From Apostichopus japonicus (Eukaryota > Echinodermata > Holothuroidea > Aspidochirotida > Stichopodidae), in contig NC_092573.1 of assembly GCF_037975245.1 (NCBI RefSeq), positions 18,856,265 through 18,920,264 of the forward strand: a stretch of DNA of 64,000 nt, written 5' to 3'. Within the stretch, counting starts at the first letter, position 1. The number at the start of each line of letters is the position of its first letter. The notes under the pieces were generated by a model, which saw only the letters and a list, made by a program, of their open reading frames with translations, was not told the origin of the DNA and made no database searches. Both the position numbers and the translations under genes were made by a program. Below, in pieces: positions 1-11,040 of the stretch.

Positions 1-3000
1 CCTTTTTGTAGGACGTCCCGGATAATCTTCTTCTCTGTGATCTGTTTATCACCTATGTAACCGTCCAGGGGCAGTTGATTACTAATCTTAGTCCCTAGTA
101 GTCCAGCTTTACCTGTTGAGAGGGGTAAATTAAAGGTAACATCCTGTAACAATGCTAAACAAAAACACAACAGAGTCCCAGAATAATTGAATTTCCTTCA
201 TTTTGAATCAAAATCACCAACAAGGGGAGGAGATAGCCAGTCAGGAACATACTCAATCAGGGTAGAAGGTGTCAGGAAGGACACAGCTGTCCCCTACCCC
301 CATCTACTTCTAAATGCAAAATACACTTGTGTCATACAGTTGTTATCCAATATGTTACCATAAAGGCCCTTGTCTGAATCCCTCATGCAATTGGGACAGA
401 CAAAAATACAATGGTATTAATTGTTTACATTGCACCAGCTGTTAAAGAATTATTTTCAAAGCATATTTGACATCGACGGAACATGTTACAACATACAACC
501 TACATATCACTTCAGTGCATATTATGTATACTATTAAATCAATTATGAAAAGATAAATGAAAAGGTATCAAAAAATCTTATTAGCTATATTTAAGTGTCA
601 AAGTAAGAGGGCCTGGCATTTCTATCCTAGCAGGATCTTCTTCAGAGGCTTCAGCATTCTCACATTCTCTTACACAGGCTCTTCAGTGGATAAACAGTTT
701 GCTAACAGTTTTGTTTTATGCAGCTACATTTAAGAACTCAATCTCTCGACACTATAACACACAAGCCATCTGGGCCTCACTACATTTAAAAATAAATCTT
801 ACAGCACTAGATAACACCAGGATGTTATCAAAGCACATTGACACCGACCTAGAAATATTGCATTATTACCAGCGAACCAATATTTCGGTGAGAAAGCAAA
901 TGAATTTGTGTTTTACTCATAGGCGTAGGAGCCCAACTTGATTTGGGAGGGTGGGGGGGGCTGTAACGACTTGCCCGAAAAATATAACCAAAGTTTTTTC
1001 GCGCTCCGAGCGCATTCGACATGTTAACGTGCATATCATATAGGCATGCATCATTTATTACATTGCATGCCAATAACATACAATCATTTGCCGTGTTATT
1101 ACCCTTCCATATTGGTTAGAATTATTGGTGAAGTCGTTACAATAATAATATCAGTTTAACCATTGAAAAACACATTGCAAATTATTTTTCTTTCAGTACG
1201 TGCCCGAAAAATTCTCAGCATATTGCCCGAATTTTAACAAAAAGTTTTGGTTGGGGGGCTGCAGCCCCCCCAGCCCCCGCCTCCTACACCTATGGTTTTA
1301 CTGTTACCTCTTGGACATATAACACACAAGCCGTCTGGGCCTCGCTTTGGTTCTGCTGTTTCCATGTCACATTCTATAATTTGAAGGACCCGTAGAAGTT
1401 TCTGAGAGTAGGAAGGAAGAAAAGAAGGTGATATAATTTGGAAACCTCACTTGGAAAATAGTAACACTCATGAAATGGTTTATGAACACAAGATTAATTA
1501 ATGTCAATAAATTAACATTCTTGGTTAATCTTGATATGTTGAAAAGATTACATTTTTACGTAAAAGAAGAAGATAAAAATTGTAAAAACTATTGTTGACA
1601 CGGAAGAAAGAAACAGTTCTGTCTGCAAGGATTTGCAAAGATGTTATATTTAAAAATTGTTTCCTACACCCCAACATCCATTCTCATTGTTTGTAACAAA
1701 TAAAATTTGAAAATATCTCATTAAAGAGACTGTTTCTATAATAAACAAATTACTTTTTATTCAATTCCTTTACCCTCTAATACAAGCATAACCACCAGAT
1801 AATCAACTTAGACAAAATGATGCAAGATGTTATTTTCACCACAAGCAAGTATACACTGATCATTATGTAATAATGATGGTAATAATAATAATAATAATAA
1901 TGGAATAACAATAATAATAATTCCATGGAATACTTATGGAAACTTCACAGCTATTGTCAACGTACCTCTAAGAGTGGGGTATAACGACCCACAGTTCCCA
2001 ATTTTCCATCAAAATTCATGATCAGGAAGTTACCCTCCGAAGCACCGTAATATTCACCGATACGTTTAATGTTAAATCTCGTTTGAAATTCCTCCCATAT
2101 ATCTGCCGGGAGGCCGTTCCCAACCGCCATCCTGATGCTACCGTGTGGATACACGCCATCTTCCTCGCTACGTGGAGCTTGGACGAGATACCGAGCGGTT
2201 TCTCCTATGTATTGGATGATCGTGACTCTGTATTGTCGAATGTCCCGCCAGAATTCTCTTACCGAGAATTTCTTTCGGATAGCCCCTGCCGCACCTGTAA
2301 AATAACGTTTAAATAAAGTTTAAATAACAGATGTAGATTATTAATCCATATCATGTAAATAAGTTATAAACCTTGCATGTGAGCTCAGTTCATATTATTA
2401 AGGGTCTCTTTATGGGACAGTTCGACAAACATCCTAGTTTGTATTTCTTAACAAGAAGTAACTTTGAATGACAGACATACTGGCATGGGAAAACTCCAGT
2501 GTATAAAGTTTTATTGAACTTTACTCTATGAGAGCAAATATAGTATTATATTATTAGCATATACATATTATTATATTAATATTTAAGCTGCATCCATTTT
2601 ATTCTTCTTATTCATATTTTAAGGGTTTCGTTATTTTGTTGTCATTAATTGTAAAGCACTCTTGAACTTGCTTAAGCATGAAAAGAGCGCTATATAAATC
2701 TGGTAAATAATCATGATAATAATAAAAAATGAACAATCAGTAATAGAGAGTAAAATTAATGTAAGAACAAAGAACCATGTGCATATAGGAAACTGTCCAT
2801 GCTAGAAACTATAAAGTGACACGTATTCAATATACTGCAAATGAGATAGATATTCCCACTTCCATTCAGTATCCGGCTACAAATGTTTAAGGTAGTGGAG
2901 AGTAGCAGGTGAAAGCCTGGTAGCTTCACAAGTGAGTAGAATTGTAACATCGTTGAGATAACTAGCTCACCTGAGTTTATGACATTCATGAGGCCGACTC

Positions 3001-4886
3001 CGAAAGCGGCACTGTGATATAGAGGGAGACATAGGTAGAAAACATCATCTGGTGCCATGTCGTAAACCATCATCAAGGTCGACGTCGTAATCAAACGTCG
3101 GTAAGCCATTCTGGTGGCTTTCGGAAGACCTGAGGATAAATGCAGTTTAACAGCAGACATGAAACGGCTGAAATATTCCAGTCATGTAAGAACAAATGGA
3201 TTTATCCAATAGCATCGCAATGATATTATATATTGAAAGCATTAGCTGTGTTTGTAATACAATTTCTCTCACTATCAATTAACATTGACTAGAAATTTTG
3301 TTTTTTAATTTTAAGTTTCTTGTGAAAATGTCACAAAGGTGTTTAAAATCTTGAGAAAGTTTCTTTTCAAAATATGACCTCAAAACTTATAGCCTAGAGA
3401 TCAGTAGACCTATTAACCCTAACCTAGTCTTCTCTGTTGCATATCTAGGAATGGGGTCTGGAGTTGTGACCATTAAGTGATTGATAGTAATTGCAGAGCT
3501 TTTAGAGGGGAAAATTTAACACTTCATGGATTTCACAGAGGGCATTATAACAAGTTGAGTGAAGGAAAAATATGGGAATATGCTTCGCAAAGGAAACCAT
3601 ATAGCTGTTCTAAAAAGTGTACATGTACAAACTGCTGAAAAAACATAGCAAGCATTGAAAATGAAATCACATTATGACATGCTAAACACAATATATTACA
3701 TTAGCAAGTTAACATGTGACCAAAGTAGCGGGAATAAAGTAGAGGCTCATAGCCTTCTGCAAATTACTTTCCCGAAAGCCATATTTAGCAAGCTAAAACT
3801 TTGAAATGGAATAACAATTAGGGCTTTAATTGCTAACTGACATCAAGATATCTTTCTAGTACCTGTGGTTCCAGATGTGTAGATGTACACACAGTTATCA
3901 TTCCACAGATCAAGCCCTTTCCTGGCTTCAACATCGTTTTCATCTGACGAATTGAGAGAGAGCTTGGTCAGATCTTTGAAGTCTTCTGGGAGGGGTTTGT
4001 CCGAGAACCCCAGAACGAAGATCTCGATTCCTAGCTCGTCCAGATCGGATTTAATCTCCTTCAGAGCTTCTATAAGTTCTACGTCTGAAGGGAGAAACAA
4101 AACGTAAATGACCTTTGACCTCTTCCTCTGAACCTGTTGAACAACAAGTACCTGCAGTTTTCAGTAGACAACATGGACTTTAATTCCTAAAGCAAGGGTG
4201 AGGGACGAGTTGTAAAATATATCCTTGCTTTAATACCTGTAGCAAATATACAAATTGTACTTTAGTGTGTTAACAGTATTAAAAAAAAAAAAAAAATTAA
4301 TGACAAACCATCTTACATTTGGCAGATTTATCTGTGTTCTATTAATAGAAAAGCTGTTTATAAACACCCTAAAAAGTTCTTGATGATTCTTACCACTTCC
4401 ACAGATGATTTTTTTAGCTGCACTGATCTTGATACAATGTAATAGAGATTTGCCTCGGATGTGTGTGTTGACCAACGCTGCAGTGGCACCGCATTTGATG
4501 ATACCCAGCCACGCCCAGACAAAGCCAGGCTCGTTGTACATCAACAGACAGACCACGTCCCTCAGTTTGACTTCGTTGTTCCCGACCAGATAGTGCATGA
4601 TTCGGTTGGCTTGCTTGTTGACATCTGCATAGGAATACTGTTGGTTTTCATAGTGCAAGAATGTCTTGGTCCCCTGTTTCTTCACCTGACTTTCATATTT
4701 ATCTATGATGGAGAACTTTGACTTCAGACATCTTTTCTTATTCGATTCGATACGAGCAAGACGAGAGAGGAAGCCAAAGTCATCTGTGATGGCCGGGTAG
4801 AGGATGTAGACGATGAGAGACGGTACACTGATGCCGATGACACCGTATGCGATGTAGGTAATCACAGAGGTAAGGAAGGAAAACAT
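1..4886 (-). CDS. SLC27-type (very) long-chain acyl-CoA synthetase / fatty acid transport protein, copy A (5' part; runs off the left edge)
   Basis: Membrane-bound acyl-CoA synthetase of the FATP/VLACS family, expected to activate long or very long fatty acids with ATP and CoA at the ER, peroxisome or plasma membrane. I read six coding exons: 4394-4886, 3863-4084, 2971-3129, 1966-2294, 1308-1401 and 1-112 (cut by the window edge), all with AG acceptors and GT donors and compatible phases (1,1,1,0,1). The start ATG at 4886 opens an N-terminal hydrophobic segment (about residues 8-32). The AMP-binding P-loop YTSGTTG is split by the exon 2/3 junction. Exon 4 holds the family block YIGETARYL and the AVGNGL segment. 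Exon sizes equal those of copy B except exon 2 (222 versus 225). The last exons, with the GDTFRW-like motif, lie outside. An acceptor (TTTCCAG) at 4920 implies an upstream 5'UTR exon. SLC27A2/A6 is the closest group by memory of motifs. The frame is open across all visible exons. Confidence 0.9.
753..780. repeat. Stray copy of part of exon 5 of copy A
   Basis: These 28 bases match 1318-1345, inside coding exon 5 (the segment encoding DGLCVIC), at 26 of 28 positions. The copy lies in the intron between exons 5 and 6 and has no usable frame or splice sites around it. It is either a local duplication or the remnant of an older duplicated exon. Confidence 0.6.
910..1302. mobile_element. hAT-like non-autonomous element (MITE) with 8-bp target duplication
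   Basis: The sequence GTTTTACT occurs at 910-917 and again at 1295-1302, a perfect 8-bp target-site duplication as expected for hAT transposons. Between them, 918-1294 (377 bp) begins CATAGGCGTAGGAG and ends with its imperfect inverse CTCCTACACCTATG. The interior has G-rich and C-rich runs next to the ends and carries two copies of a TGCCCGAAAAAT-type motif (near 972 and 1201). There is no transposase ORF, so it must have been mobilised in trans. It sits in the intron just after exon 5 of the SLC27-like copy A. Confidence 0.8.
1876..1921. repeat. AAT/TAA microsatellite
   Basis: Runs of TAA triplets interrupted by single changes, in the intron between exons 4 and 5 of copy A and ending about 45 bp from the exon 4 donor. 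A simple repeat with no other content. Confidence 0.8.
2635..2728 (+). repeat. Interspersed-repeat tail of the GCGCTATATAAAT type
   Basis: The segment reads TGTAAAGCACTCTTGAAC, then GAGCGCTATATAAATCTGG, followed by an A/T-rich triplet tail. This is the shape of the 3' end of LINE/SINE-like repeats common in marine invertebrate genomes (recalled, not searched). A similar tail in the opposite orientation lies near 57630-57680 in this window. It is intronic in copy A. Confidence 0.45.
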
Positions 4887-4922
4887 CTTGGCTTGACTGG
4901 GTTCTGGAGAGCGTCTTCTCTG
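4887..4922 (-). other. 5'UTR part of exon 1 and splice acceptor, SLC27-like copy A
   Basis: On the minus strand CTATTTCCAG is followed by a short untranslated stretch (4919-4887) and then the ATG at 4886. Copy B has the same arrangement (acceptor before 17980), which supports a spliced 5' leader in both genes. I could not place the upstream non-coding exon or the promoter with confidence. Confidence 0.5.
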
Positions 4923-5427
4923 GAAATAGCAAGAAAAATAAGGGAAAATAAATTAGCAGAAAAAAAAGAAAGAACAGTTGGTCTGGAATGGAGAAGGAAG
5001 GGATGGGGGAGGGGGGGGGACTGGTGGAATTTTGTAGAGGTGGAATGCTGCAAACCTTTCTGACAGCATGAAATAGCACACTACTGTGCAATATATAGGG
5101 AATACTGGTAACCATGCATATGAGAGGAAATTGGGTGGTTAGCTCTTTACCAAACTTTCTGAATGGGCCTTTCCACTTCACTGTTTTCTTAATAATTATA
5201 AACATAAAAGAGGAAGACAAAGAAATTTGGTCAATGTGAAATTCTTAAGAACTGACTTTTTTGATGGCATGTCGTTTGAGTTGTTGTCAATTTTCTTCTA
5301 CGACCTAGTAATAAACTAGGGTTAGGTGACATATAGGGGAGAGGGGAAGGTTGAAAATGACACAAAACCTTCTTTTAATTGTACAAGTAAAGTTCAGCAC
5401 CCTTCTGCTTCTCCCCTTTGCTCCACA

Positions 5428-5552
5428 TCTATAGTCTATATAGACTATATATAGTCTATATAGACTATATATAGTATATAATAGACTATATAGACTAAGT
5501 CTATAGACTATATAGACTTAGTCTATAGACTGTATAGATATCGACTATATGT
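5428..5552. repeat. Palindromic TATAGTCTATATAGAC tandem repeat
   Basis: About 120 bp made of overlapping copies of TATAGTCTA and its inverse TAGACTATA. Each block is self-complementary, so the tract can form hairpins or cruciforms. It lies upstream of copy A, with no gene inside. Confidence 0.8.
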
Positions 5553-6280
5553 ACCAAGGATGGGTTACAACAAGATATAATTGACCAAAGTTACAACACA
5601 CTTATCAGGTGTCTTCAGGTGCTGATGCAGGATTTTACGAGGGAAGCTAGAGTGTGTCCCTGGGTTCGTCGAGGTCGACTCCCATATGAGGGGTTGGGGC
5701 AACCAGGGTGCTCCCCCAGAAGAAAAACAGAATTTAGGATGTCAAATGGTGCATTCTGAGGGATATTTAGACTATAAAATAGGTCAATAATTATATCTAA
5801 AGGTAAGGCTGTACTAATAGCTACTTTTGAACTTTTGAGTCTGGTTGAAATGGGCAATGGAAGGGGGGGGGTGTACACCCACACCCAACCCCTTGATCTG
5901 CACGAGCTCGTCTTCACCCAAAAAAGAATAAATTAACCAAGATAAGTGACTATACTTATCACTCAATAAAAAAATGGATGCAAAGCAAACATAATTACGA
6001 TTTAAAGGTAAATAAATGTCAAAGAATGATTTAGCAAAGGCTGTATACAACACTTAAGCACATAGGAAAATCAATGAGGTGAATTAGTGTTCAAATGACA
6101 TACAGTAAGCAGTGGTGATATTAATTCTAGCAACCTACCACATCACCCCACAGTTAACAATCTAATTCTACATAATCATGGACGTTAAATATGAATCTAT
6201 GAGACTGACTTCGGTCAGCTTGCGGCTTTGATAAGCCAATGACGGCTTCTTCGAGAGGTTTCATCTTGCAGGAGGATCTA

Positions 6281-6336
6281 AAATACATACATACATATAT
6301 ATATATACATACACCATACATATATACATACACATC
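6281..6336. repeat. CATA/TA microsatellite
   Basis: Alternating ATAC and TATA units form a simple repeat in the spacer upstream of copy A. Confidence 0.75.
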
Positions 6337-8089
6337 ATGAAACTATAACTATGCAGCATGAGTAATACAATATTTTGTTAGCTTATACATGTATCTTGGT
6401 AAAGGGAATGACAATCCACATCTTACACTGTTAAATGTATTATTAATCATATGAACAATATCATTGGGTATCTCTATAATGGTAAAATTAATATCACTCT
6501 ACTTGTTCAGGCTTATATTCCCTGTTAATGTCCATATCCTCTTTGTTTTTATGCACATTGATATTCCATTTACAGGCGTTGCACACTTTCTTTTAATACT
6601 GAAATGCATGAAATTATGATTTCATATTATGTGCGGTAGAGATTAATCGATTAATCTCTCATAATTGTGATAAATTGATCACAGAATCCAACTGACTTAC
6701 CAGATGATTATATACAACAGCCAAACTGCTTGTCAGATACTGCACGTGGGCGTACTTCTTAAGCGCTCCGAATTCGACCATCAAGCCTGTTTCTCACCCA
6801 CAGACAACTGCAAAGAGCTGTTAAAACAAGGACAAAAACTTTAATTTCAGTTTTTTTTTAAGCTTACTCTACAATAAAGTTTCACAGATGTTGAACAAAT
6901 AACTACCTATCATGCTCTATTATTAAGTGTATGTCCCTATCTCACGTCTGTCGTACAATTAGACCGACGGACTGGTTGCTAACTTGCCCATTGATATCAA
7001 TTCCTTGTTGTTTGCATGCAAAGATCTTCTAAAGTTTACCACTGCAAGTTCTTGATAAGTATAACTTTTGTATTGTGTAGTAAAGTTACTTTAATGTTTA
7101 CCATGGAGATTAGTTTAAGTTTGCTTGATAAAACCTCCCCAGTGGGTAAATATTGTAGTGACAGTATTAGGATTGGGTGATAGCAGGGAACACCAGATGC
7201 AACTTACATGTACAAAGTTCACAAAACAAATATTCCTGTAGTCAGCTTGATCATATAGCTTTGATCATACTGTAAGATGCAGTGGACTTTTATAGCTCAT
7301 TTTAGCTTGATACAACTTGTTTATAAGACAGTGTAAACGTGTATGGCTCTGTTAGAACTGCTATGTGGACTGACTGACCTTTGGTAAGATGATCAATTTA
7401 TATCCAGGCACTGACTGAATCCACTTGTCATATTGAATCAATCAGCATGGAAGCTGCAGAAGGATATAAAAAAAATCATATTATTGAAAAAAGAAAGAAA
7501 ATGGTGTCAAATTTGCATTGTGTTCTAACTGTTCCATATTCAGACTGAACTATATAATATTTACAGATTACAAGGGGTGGATGCATGAGATCCACAAAGT
7601 TTTACAACCATTTTGGCCAGGGCGTGAAGAAGATTGGTTTATGCGCTGTATGTATCTAGATGTGTTTTAATTGGGGTATATTGTAGTACATGTATACACA
7701 TGCAACTATGTTTTTGCCATGATCCCCTTTTTGTCCCCCCCCCAAATTTTTTTGGGGGAGAAACTTTCCCCCCTCACCACCCCATCTAGATATGCCACCA
7801 TCTGCTCTGTATGCTACAATGCTTAATTTGCATACTGATAAAACAAAAAAGAAAATTTCTCTATGATGCATATAAGCTATTTGGTTCAAATTACTGAACA
7901 AATTTACTGTCATGGTAATGATAAATTGGTTTTACACTTTATAAAGTTAATATTGACAAGCACATGAAACCACTTGTACGTACAGTATAGTATAGCTTAT
8001 ATAGTATAGTATAAATAGTATAGTTTATATAGTACAGCATATATAATTGTATAAATGGCTGTGTAGTATATGACTATGAATGCTACAAT

Positions 8090-8147
8090 ATAGGCCTATA
8101 TATATATGTAAATATATATATAGATATATATATATAGGCCTATATAC

Positions 8148-8179
<32 letters not shown>

Positions 8180-8181
8180 GT
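8090..8181. repeat. TA-rich repeat with TAGGCCTATA palindromes
   Basis: A TATATA tract with two copies of the TAGGCCTATA block about 45 bp apart, strongly self-complementary. It is a simple sequence with no coding content. Confidence 0.75.
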
Positions 8182-10787
8182 ACTACTTGGAAACATTAAC
8201 ACACGCATACCAACAATGAAAATAAAATCAGCTTACCACTCCCATTGAGGTAGGTATACAATAAAGTTGAGGTAGGAAGCTTTCTTTCATGACTATAGTT
8301 TCGAATAGTAATGCTGTTTGCATAAATACCATAGGGCAGCTAGCTTACATTCAGGACCATTGTTTGCATACCCTATTGCTGATGAACGTAGTAGCACAAC
8401 AACTTTGTAGATGACCTTTTGAAACTGAGGCTAACTTATTATGAGATTTCATGGTGTAAACTTCAAATAACAAAAGCTGTGACGTGAATGTCGGGTTAAA
8501 TTCAATTCTAAACACCTGTTAGAGTTGTATTGAAATCAATAGGGGCAAATACATATGCATTAGATAGATAGGTAAATTTGCTAACAATATGACAACAGAA
8601 ACAGGGAACCAAACAGAGCCTTGAAATTTTTCGAGGGGGAAAGCAAGTCAGAAAAATTTGCAGTGGTGTTGAAATTGCTATCTGTGGTAGCACCATACCT
8701 GTGTGACAATCATTGCTGTGCAAATTATGGAGTGCGACAGGCCCACTCCCCCTTCCCCCTCACAGTGTCAAATGCACTAAGTTAATAATGATCAATGCTA
8801 GATTGGTGGTTAAGTGTTTCAATGCAAGTTTGAGATGGGAAAGGGGGGGGGGAACCCGTAGTAGCATATATTTCTGGATAATATTCACTGATTCACTTTG
8901 AAAAAGCCATGCATCATTTATTATGAAATACATGATCATAGCCATGTAAGACCCACCCCCTTCCCCCCTTACACAACTTATTTGATCTGACAAACATGCA
9001 AAACATTTCCAAATAACAAGCCCCTCCCCCCCCAAAAAAAAATAATAATAATATTAATAATCAGCAGACTGAACAGAGCAAATGAAACAAATACTTTCTT
9101 AAGCATTTTCTTACATCGTCATATAAATCCATTATATTTACCACAATATTCCTGAATTATTGGTAAAAGAAAGGCAATTCTGAAATTAGTAAGGCATTAA
9201 ATTGACTTTCATGAACATAATAATGAAGTTTAAAATTGCTTTCCAAAATCACCAGGTTACTGTACAATTCTTATTGATGAAGTTTCAAATGTATTTATAA
9301 ATTAAGATATTAGGCAGAGAATTTATTTTAATAATTAATAAACTGCTGTGACTTTATCAACGCTGACTAAATTAGTTGAAACAGCTGGACTACCTAGTCT
9401 AATACACAGTTCATAAGGTCAACTTTTTAGAATGATACAAAGATTGATAAATGAGACACAGCTTTCTGTGCCTGTATCACATATTTGTCCAGATCAAGTT
9501 TATGTCTGCATGATATCTTCCATGGACTTTGCTGTTAACATGAAGTTTGGAAGAACATATAGCAAACAATGGATTAATGTTAATAAATATGCTTTGGTCT
9601 GAGCAAGGAGTTGTTTACAACTCCCTGGTTTGAGTCACTGATGTCATCATTGATCAATACTTAAAGGAGTATTCCATTTAATATATATTCAAAGTGAAAA
9701 TAAAAATTTGGAAAAATCGAAAGCACTATATAAAACCTGATATTTTTCTCTTTTGTTAGGCTATCAGTAGAGAAAATATGAATGAAATATAAAATTTGAA
9801 AAGAATTCTTTGAGAAAGTGTAATTTGAATGTGCAATCAGATATACTATTTTTAGCCTGATTTATCTGATGAAAATAACAATAATTCGGTCAATCTACCC
9901 AGTGTATTTTGTCCAAAATTATAGACTAGACCCTAAAGTATATTTAATATAAAAACTATACTGCTAGCAAAATGGCTGATATTTTTAGGGATAAAGTAAA
10001 ATTTATTTTGAGCTAATGAAGGTTATCCATATTTTCCCAAAATATTCTGTTATTTGCAAATAATTGTCATCCATGTGCAAGCTTAACAAACAATTTTGCA
10101 AATACCCTCGAACCATTTTTTACTTACACTTGAGATCTGGGAATTGATTTGGAAGATCAGAACTTCCAGGAAAGTACTTTTGAGACTTGTTATCAATTTT
10201 CCTTCTCTTAATTTTTTTTTTTAACCATTTTCCTTATCTTGCTTAAATTGGAGACAATCTACTTTATGACCTAATAAAAGCAAGAAATGAGTGAGTTTGA
10301 ACTAGTTTGAGTTTCTTTGCGGTAGAAGATGTTACATTGGAAATACAGAGAGGTGTAGATCGAATGTATTATACGATATGATGTGAACTGGCACATTACT
10401 ACTTTGTAGGTTAAAGTTAAATGACTAGTATCTGGATTAAACAATACTATACAGGTTGAATAATACTGCTGGAATGTTTCAGTAATTGGACCTTAATACA
10501 AATTAAGGGTTAAAGAAGAAACAAAGACAGAAAAAAAAAAAAACACAAACAAAACAAATAGACTCCAACAATGCTTAAGTCTGTTCTTAGTATGTAATGA
10601 ATGGAACTGATGAGTTCAGCCAATGGCGTACAAGATAGAAACTCTATTAGTAGAACAAAACAAAAAAGAAGAAATTTCTAAAAAAATGGAGATATTGAAT
10701 TGAGAATTGATATGGTTAGAGATGTATGTACTGCAGAGGCTTGCACCATGTTGAAATAGTACTAATACTTTTGTCTTTTTCTATCAA

Positions 10788-10963
10788 AGTGAGGGAGGGA
10801 GGGGAAGGGGAGGAGAGGAGAGGGGAGGTGAAGGGAGGAGAGGGGAGGGAAGGCGGATAGAGGAAGGCAAGGACAGATAAGGTGAGAAAGGGTCAGGGAA
10901 TAGAGGGAGGGAGGGGGAGGGAGGGAGTGAAACCAAGTGAGGGGAGAAGAGGGAGAGAGTATG
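10788..10963. repeat. Long GGGAGG-type polypurine tract
   Basis: About 175 bp with very few pyrimidines on the plus strand, built from GGGAGG, GGGGAAG and GAGAGG units. It starts about 80 bp beyond the stop codon of copy B, so it is probably in the 3'UTR or just downstream. Such strand asymmetry can support triplex or G-quadruplex DNA; that is a general property, not shown here. Confidence 0.75.
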
Positions 10964-11040
10964 GGAATATTTATGTCAGTAGGTGTTGATGATTAACCAT
11001 ATCAAATACAAGAACATTTGAGATGCATGGGAGTCCGCTG

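Larger units (their letters stand above)
4923..11040. other. Spacer between the two SLC27-like genes; no coding sequence seen
   Basis: This holds the promoter and leader exon of copy A and the 3'UTR of copy B, neither of which I can delimit. Short open frames here are low-complexity or lack homology. It contains a palindromic TATAGAC repeat, TA-rich repeats, C and G homopolymers and a long purine tract, listed separately. A donor-like GGGTGAGAAAC on the minus strand near 6795 could belong to a leader exon of copy A, but nothing confirms it. Confidence 0.6.

Noticed and set aside
2083-2316. Plus-strand open frame of 77 codons
   Set aside because: It is antisense to coding exon 4 of SLC27-like copy A; the minus strand carries the conserved protein.
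4405-4721. Plus-strand open frames across exon 1 of copy A
   Set aside because: Shadows of the minus-strand coding exon; the same happens at 17394-17651 and 17699-17902 in copy B.
4780-5220. Minus-strand frame of 146 codons upstream of copy A
   Set aside because: It runs through the exon 1 acceptor and a Pro/Ser-rich low-complexity stretch in a frame different from the real gene; no family resemblance.
5615-6053. Two overlapping minus-strand frames (100 and 79 codons)
   Set aside because: Low-complexity, no conserved motif, no splice context.
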